A DNA stretch of 64,000 nt from an uncultured Oscillospiraceae bacterium. GTDB lineage: Bacteria > Bacillota > Clostridia > Oscillospirales > Acutalibacteraceae. Positions 59,668-64,000 of the stretch are shown piece by piece. The stretch lies in contig UQDP01000011.1 of NCBI GenBank assembly GCA_900539845.1, forward strand, positions 18,665 to 82,664, given 5' to 3'. The position numbers and the translations under genes are program-made. The notes beneath the pieces were generated by a model that ran no database searches, was not told where the DNA came from, and saw only the letters and a list, made by a program, of their open reading frames with translations. Position 1 is the stretch's first letter; the number at the start of each line of letters is the position of its first letter.

Positions 59668-62301
59668 TTACTCGCTCTTGATAGCTGCCTGGGCTGCTGC
59701 AAGGCGCGCGATCGGAACACGGAACGGTGAGCAGGATACATAGTCAAGACCGATCTCGTGGCAGAATTCAACTGAGCTCGGGTCGCCGCCGTGCTCGCCG
59801 CAGATTCCGCAGTGAAGTTCGGGCCTTGTTGCCTTGCCGGCTGCAACAGCCATCTTCATAAGGCTGCCTACGCCGACTGTGTCAAGCTTAGCGAACGGAT
59901 CGGATTCAAAGATCTTTGCGTCATAGTAAGACTCAAGGAACTTGCCGGCATCGTCGCGGCTGAAGCCGTAGGTCATCTGTGTAAGGTCGTTTGTGCCGAA
60001 GCAGAAGAACTCAGCCTCTTTTGCGATATCACCTGCTGTGAGAGCAGCACGCGGAATCTCGATCATGGTGCCTACTTCATACTTCATATCAACACCGGCA
60101 GCTGCAATCTCTGCGTCTGCGGTCTCAACAACGATGTCCTTAACATATTTAAGCTCTTTTGCGTCGCAGGCAAGCGGAATCATAATTTCAGGTGTGATTG
60201 CCTTGCCGGTTTCTTTTGAAACATTGATAGCGGCGCGGATAACAGCCTTTGTCTGCATCTTTGCGATCTCGGGATAGGTAACTGCAAGACGAAGTCCGCG
60301 GTGACCCATCATCGGGTTGGTTTCATGAAGTGAATCGCAAACCTCTTTCAGCTCTGTTGCGGAAATGTCAAGCTCATCTGCAAGCTCTGCAATCTCATCG
60401 TCCTTTGTGGGAACGAACTCATGAAGCGGAGGATCAAGGAATCTAATGGTCATCGGCAGACCGTTAAGCTCCTTATACATCTCCTCAAAGTCGCCCTGCT
60501 GAAGCGGAAGAATCTCTTCAAGAGCAGCCTCACGAGCCTCAACGGTTTTAGCAACGATCATCTTGCGGATAGACTTGATTCTGTCTCCCTCAAAGAACAT
60601 GTGCTCTGTGCGGCAGAGACCGATGCCCTCTGCGCCGAATTTAAGAGCCTGAGCAGTGTCTCTCGGGTTATCGGCGTTTGTTCTTACCTTAAGCTTGCGG
60701 TAGCTGTCTGCCCAAGCCATGAAGCGGCCGAAATCACCGCTGATGGAAGCGCTTACGGTCGGGATAGCTTCGCCGTAAATATTACCGGTTGAACCGTCGA
60801 TAGAAATGTAATCGCCTTCGTTGTACTTCTTGCCTGCAAGCTCAAAATATTTCTGATCTGCGTGCATAGCGATCTCGCCGCAGCCGGAAACGCAGCAGGT
60901 GCCCATTCCGCGGGCAACAACGGCAGCGTGTGAAGTTGTGCCGCCGCGAACGGTGAGAATACCCTCTGAAGCAACCATACCTTCGATATCGTCGGGTGAA
61001 GTTTCAAGACGAACAAGAACAACTTTTTCGCCTCTGTCTGCCCACTCTTTCGCGTCGGCAGCCGTGAATACAACTCTGCCGCAGGCAGCGCCGGGAGAAG
61101 CGGCAATGCCCTTGCCGATCGGAGTAGCAGCCTTAAGAGCGGCAGCGTCAAACTGGTCGTGAAGAAGTGAATCAAGCTGTTTCGGCTCAACACGCAGAAC
61201 AGCCTCTTTCTCTGTGATCATGCCCTCGTCAACAAGATCAACTGCAACCTTAAGAGCGGCAGCGGCTGTTCTCTTGCCGTTACGAGTCTGAAGCATATAG
61301 AGCTTGCCGTTTTCAATGGTGAACTCCATATCCTGCATATCTCTGTAATGATTTTCAAGGTTCATAGCAATGTCATGGAACTGAGCGTAAACCTCGGGCA
61401 TCTCCTCCTGAAGCTTTGAGATCGGAGAAGGCGTACGAACACCGGCAACAACATCTTCGCCCTGCGCGTTGATGAGGTACTCACCGTAAAGGCCTTTTTC
61501 ACCTGTTGCGGGGTTACGTGTGAAAGCAACGCCTGTGCCTGATTTCATGTTGAGGTTACCGAATACCATGGGCTGAACGTTTACGGCAGTGCCCCATGAA
61601 TAAGGAATGTCGTTCATACGGCGGTATACGTTCGCGCGAGGGTTGTCCCATGAGCGGAATACAGCCTTAACAGCCTCCATCATCTGCTCCTTGGGATCGG
61701 TCGGGAAGTCAACGCCTTTTTCGCTCTTGTAGAATTCCTTGAAGAGTTTTACAAGCTCTTTCATGTCATCCGTGTCAAGCTCAACGTCATAGGTTACGCC
61801 TTTCTTGGCCTTGAGCTCGTCAATGATTACCTCAAACTTTTTCTTGGAAAGCTCCATAACAACGTCTGAGAACATCTGAATGAAGCGGCGATAGGAATCA
61901 TAAACAAAACGTGCGAAAGAAGGATCCGGGTTGCCTTTGATCAGACCCTCTGCAACCTCATCGTTAAGACCGAGGTTAAGAATGGTATCCATCATTCCGG
62001 GCATTGAGGCGCGGGCGCCTGAACGTACGGAAACAAGAAGCGGGCAATCGGGATCGCCGAATTTCTTTTCGTTGATTTCTTCGATCTTGGCAAGATATTC
62101 ATAAATTTCCGCCTCGATTTCCGGAGCGATCACTTTGCCGTCGTCATAATAACGGGTGCAGGCTTCGGTGGAGATGGTGAAACCCTGGGGAACAGGCATG
62201 CCAAGCTTTGTCATCTGAGCAAGGTTAGCGCCCTTACCGCCAAGGAGTTCTCTCATCGTCTCATCGCCCTCTGAGAACAAATAAACATACTTGTGACTCA
62301 T
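59668..62301 (-). CDS. ppdK: pyruvate, phosphate dikinase
   Basis: 877 residues; AGGAGGTACTCAGTTT before the ATG. ATP-grasp N-domain opens LLGGKGANLAQMTKLGMPVP; the phospho-His is in RGGTTSHAAVVARGMG (about 455); the PEP/pyruvate barrel has LCRTEHMFF and the catalytic Cys in CGICGEHGGD (about 832). It interconverts pyruvate and PEP with PPi/Pi, a glycolytic route common in anaerobes. Single gene. Confidence 0.98.
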   Translation of the reverse strand: MSHKYVYLFSEGDETMRELLGGKGANLAQMTKLGMPVPQGFTISTEACTRYYDDGKVIAPEIEAEIYEYLAKIEEINEKKFGDPDCPLLVSVRSGARASMPGMMDTILNLGLNDEVAEGLIKGNPDPSFARFVYDSYRRFIQMFSDVVMELSKKKFEVIIDELKAKKGVTYDVELDTDDMKELVKLFKEFYKSEKGVDFPTDPKEQMMEAVKAVFRSWDNPRANVYRRMNDIPYSWGTAVNVQPMVFGNLNMKSGTGVAFTRNPATGEKGLYGEYLINAQGEDVVAGVRTPSPISKLQEEMPEVYAQFHDIAMNLENHYRDMQDMEFTIENGKLYMLQTRNGKRTAAAALKVAVDLVDEGMITEKEAVLRVEPKQLDSLLHDQFDAAALKAATPIGKGIAASPGAACGRVVFTAADAKEWADRGEKVVLVRLETSPDDIEGMVASEGILTVRGGTTSHAAVVARGMGTCCVSGCGEIAMHADQKYFELAGKKYNEGDYISIDGSTGNIYGEAIPTVSASISGDFGRFMAWADSYRKLKVRTNADNPRDTAQALKFGAEGIGLCRTEHMFFEGDRIKSIRKMIVAKTVEAREAALEEILPLQQGDFEEMYKELNGLPMTIRFLDPPLHEFVPTKDDEIAELADELDISATELKEVCDSLHETNPMMGHRGLRLAVTYPEIAKMQTKAVIRAAINVSKETGKAITPEIMIPLACDAKELKYVKDIVVETADAEIAAAGVDMKYEVGTMIEIPRAALTAGDIAKEAEFFCFGTNDLTQMTYGFSRDDAGKFLESYYDAKIFESDPFAKLDTVGVGSLMKMAVAAGKATRPELHCGICGEHGGDPSSVEFCHEIGLDYVSCSPFRVPIARLAAAQAAIKSE

Positions 62302-62380
62302 AAACTGAGTACCTCCTATTAATCTTTTACTAATTACCGGCGGATAAAGTTTAGCGAATTTACCGGTATATTGCGGTAGT

Positions 62381-62409
62381 ATTATATCATATTAGTATAT
62401 AAATTACAA
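62381..62409 (-). promoter_or_regulatory. promoter of ppdK
   Basis: Minus strand TTGTAA (62409-62404), 17-nt spacer, TATAAT (62386-62381). Confidence 0.75.
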
Positions 62410-62459
62410 ATCTTTTTTTCTGCGTTGCTTATATTTTCCTAAAATAGTGCAAAAACATA

Positions 62460-62488
62460 TTGAAAATCCTCTCCTTTTCGTGCATAAT
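62460..62488 (+). promoter_or_regulatory. promoter of glmU
   Basis: TTGAAA (62460-62465), 17-nt spacer, CATAAT (62483-62488). Confidence 0.65.
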
Positions 62489-62523
62489 GTAGTAGACATT
62501 ATAAAAAGAGAGGTTTTAATTTT

Positions 62524-63903
62524 ATGAAATGCGCGGTAATACTTGCCGGAGGAAAGGGCACCCGAATGAAATCCGATATGCCCAAGGTCATGTGCGAAGT
62601 GCTTTTTGAGCCGATGCTCTATTATGTTATCAGAGCAGTAAAAGAGGCAGGCTGTGAGGATATATGCGTGGTTACGGGCTACAAGCACGAGATTGTTGAA
62701 GAGTATCTTCCCGAGGGCGTGAAACACGCTTACCAGAATCCACAGCTCGGCACGGGGCATGCTGTTATGTGCGCGCGTGCATTTGTTGAGGAGCATAAAA
62801 ACGACAAGATACTGATCTTAAACGGTGACGGTCCGCTTATGGACGCTCAAACGATCAATGCGGCATACGATTACCACGAGCAGAATAACAATGCCATCAC
62901 ACTCATCTCCGCGATTGTGGACGACACAAACGGAATCGGGCATGTTAAAAGAGACGGAAACGGCAAGCTGCTGTGCATCGTTGAGCACAAGGACGCGGAT
63001 GAAGAGGAAAAAAAGATAAACGAGTCAAACGCCGGCACATACTGGTTCAACGGCGCCGATCTTCTTTATGCGCTTGATCATATCACAAACAACAACGCCC
63101 AAAATGAGTATTATCTTACGGACAGCCTTGCCATTCTGCTGAACAAGGGGGAGAACGCGGGTGCGTATGTCTGTGAGAACAATGAGACCGTGCTCGGCGC
63201 GAATGACAGAAAACAGCTGAATATTTTGAATAATATTATGCGCAGAAATATAAACGACAGGCATTTGCTTGCCGGTGTTGACATCCCTTGTACGGACGGC
63301 GTTATGATCGGCATGGATGTTGAGATCGGCGGCGGCACAACCATTTTGCCGAATACCATTATTACGGGAAAGACCGTTATCGGAAAAAACTGTGTGATAG
63401 GACCCAATAGTTATATTAAAGATTCCGAGATAGGAAACGGCGTGCAGCTCAACAATACACAGGTAACGGACAGCAAAGTGCTTGACGGAGCGGACTGCGG
63501 ACCTTTTGTGAGAATAAGGGCAAACAGCACCGTGGGTGAAAAGGTGCACATCGGAAATTTCGTTGAAGTTAAAAATTCCACACTCGGCGAGGGAACAAAA
63601 TGCGCGCACCTCACATATGTGGGCGACAGCGATGTGGGCAAAAACGTAAACTTCGGCTGCGGTACCGTAACCGTGAATTATGACGGGAAAAACAAGCACC
63701 GCTGCAAAATAGGGGACGGCGCTTTCATCGGCTGCAACACAAACCTTGTTGCGCCGGTCGAGATTGGCGATTACGCTTTCACCGCCGCAGGCTCAACCAT
63801 AACCGAAGACGTTCCTGAAAAAGCGCTTTCGGTTGCACGTGCAAAGCAGGTGAATAAAGAGGGCTGGGTCGACAAGAAAAAGCCTTATAAAAACATGGAC
63901 TGA
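62524..63903 (+). CDS. glmU: bifunctional GlmU (UDP-GlcNAc pyrophosphorylase / GlcN-1-P acetyltransferase)
   Basis: 459 residues; AGAGG upstream. Pyrophosphorylase signature LAGGKGTRMKSDMPKVM at the N-terminus, QLGTGHAVMCA and ILNGDGPLM. From about residue 250 a left-handed beta-helix of hexapeptide repeats (GGGTTILPNTIITGKTVIG) carries the acetyltransferase, with VEVKNSTLGEGTK and NYDGKNKH. It makes UDP-GlcNAc, downstream of GlmS at 46805. Confidence 0.97.
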   Translation: MKCAVILAGGKGTRMKSDMPKVMCEVLFEPMLYYVIRAVKEAGCEDICVVTGYKHEIVEEYLPEGVKHAYQNPQLGTGHAVMCARAFVEEHKNDKILILNGDGPLMDAQTINAAYDYHEQNNNAITLISAIVDDTNGIGHVKRDGNGKLLCIVEHKDADEEEKKINESNAGTYWFNGADLLYALDHITNNNAQNEYYLTDSLAILLNKGENAGAYVCENNETVLGANDRKQLNILNNIMRRNINDRHLLAGVDIPCTDGVMIGMDVEIGGGTTILPNTIITGKTVIGKNCVIGPNSYIKDSEIGNGVQLNNTQVTDSKVLDGADCGPFVRIRANSTVGEKVHIGNFVEVKNSTLGEGTKCAHLTYVGDSDVGKNVNFGCGTVTVNYDGKNKHRCKIGDGAFIGCNTNLVAPVEIGDYAFTAAGSTITEDVPEKALSVARAKQVNKEGWVDKKKPYKNMD

Positions 63904-63931
63904 GACTAATTAAATTTTATATTAATAAATT

Positions 63932-63963
63932 AAAAAGGAGCAGACTTTCATCTGCTCCTTTTC
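63932..63963. terminator. bidirectional terminator after glmU
   Basis: AAAAGGAGCAGA...TCTGCTCCTTTT; serves glmU and the partial gene converging from the right edge. Confidence 0.9.
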
Positions 63964-63973
63964 GTTTGCCGTA

Positions 63974-64000
63974 TTACAGTTCAACAGGCTGCGTGAACGC
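63974..64000 (-). CDS. 3' end of a gene cut by the window edge
   Basis: Minus strand frame AFTQPVEL and stop TAA at 63976-63974, next to a terminator. Too short to identify. Confidence 0.4.
   Translation of the reverse strand, partial: AFTQPVEL

Overview
The window looks like chromosome of a low-to-mid GC, spore-forming Clostridia member (Oscillospiraceae/Ruminococcaceae type). This is inferred from spoIIE, a Trp T-box, a minimal SufC/SufB-D pair, a permuted GH3 beta-glucosidase, PPDK and Firmicutes-style Shine-Dalgarno sites. It is a patchwork: conserved housekeeping blocks separated by accessory DNA.

Layout. 1-2343: right end of an integrative element, with a large serine recombinase, a TnpW-like small gene and a GC-rich, possibly structured non-coding stretch, ending inside a tRNA-Asn gene of which only the 3' part remains. 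2344-7794: a decayed RHS polymorphic-toxin locus: an RHS core lacking its N-terminus, a translationally coupled but frameshifted membrane protein, putative immunity genes, fossil toxin tips sharing an HYH...HI motif, and three copies of a 55-bp hairpin repeat. 7926-9248: FAD oxidoreductase. 9328-12352: a phage-type lysis and collagen-like fibre cassette with its own promoter and no other phage genes. 12657-19325: complete trpEGDCFBA operon behind a T-box. 19404-23711: G5/3D wall protein with a long leader, tRNA-Arg, a phosphodiesterase-type lipoprotein and a DUF362 protein. 24128-26364: a MarR-type regulator with a C-terminal Cys cluster, overlapping sufC-like and sufB/D-like genes. 26411-33621: flavodoxin, MacB-type ABC exporter with divergent HxlR regulator, short PurH, and a unit of two ATP-grasp enzymes plus a CYTH protein. 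33760-37482: membrane protein, then a probably acquired MerR(TipA-like)-ABC-KTR module. 37743-48622: COG0523 GTPase, GH3, acyl-CoA synthetase-like ligase, membrane protein, SpoIIE, GlmS. 48680-55336: small membrane proteins, a VanY/VanS/VanR-like unit and a MATE transporter behind a candidate attenuator. 55696-64000: lipoprotein, SecA, DUF6483, PPDK, GlmU.

The most unusual signal is a family of about 285-bp non-coding elements at 23750, 34579, 41623 and 49657. Each directly follows a rho-independent terminator hairpin. In two copies the hairpin is repeated exactly (26 bp and 22 bp) on the far side, as if it were the target-site duplication. Internal stems are kept although their sequences differ between copies, so the element probably acts through folded RNA or DNA. 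None has an ORF that could mobilise it.

Working links: the T-box couples trp expression to tRNA-Trp charging; the Cys-rich MarR may sense Fe-S status for its own suf genes; GlmS and GlmU supply UDP-GlcNAc; overlapping stop/start codons tie together the trp, lysis, suf, ATP-grasp and MerR-ABC units.
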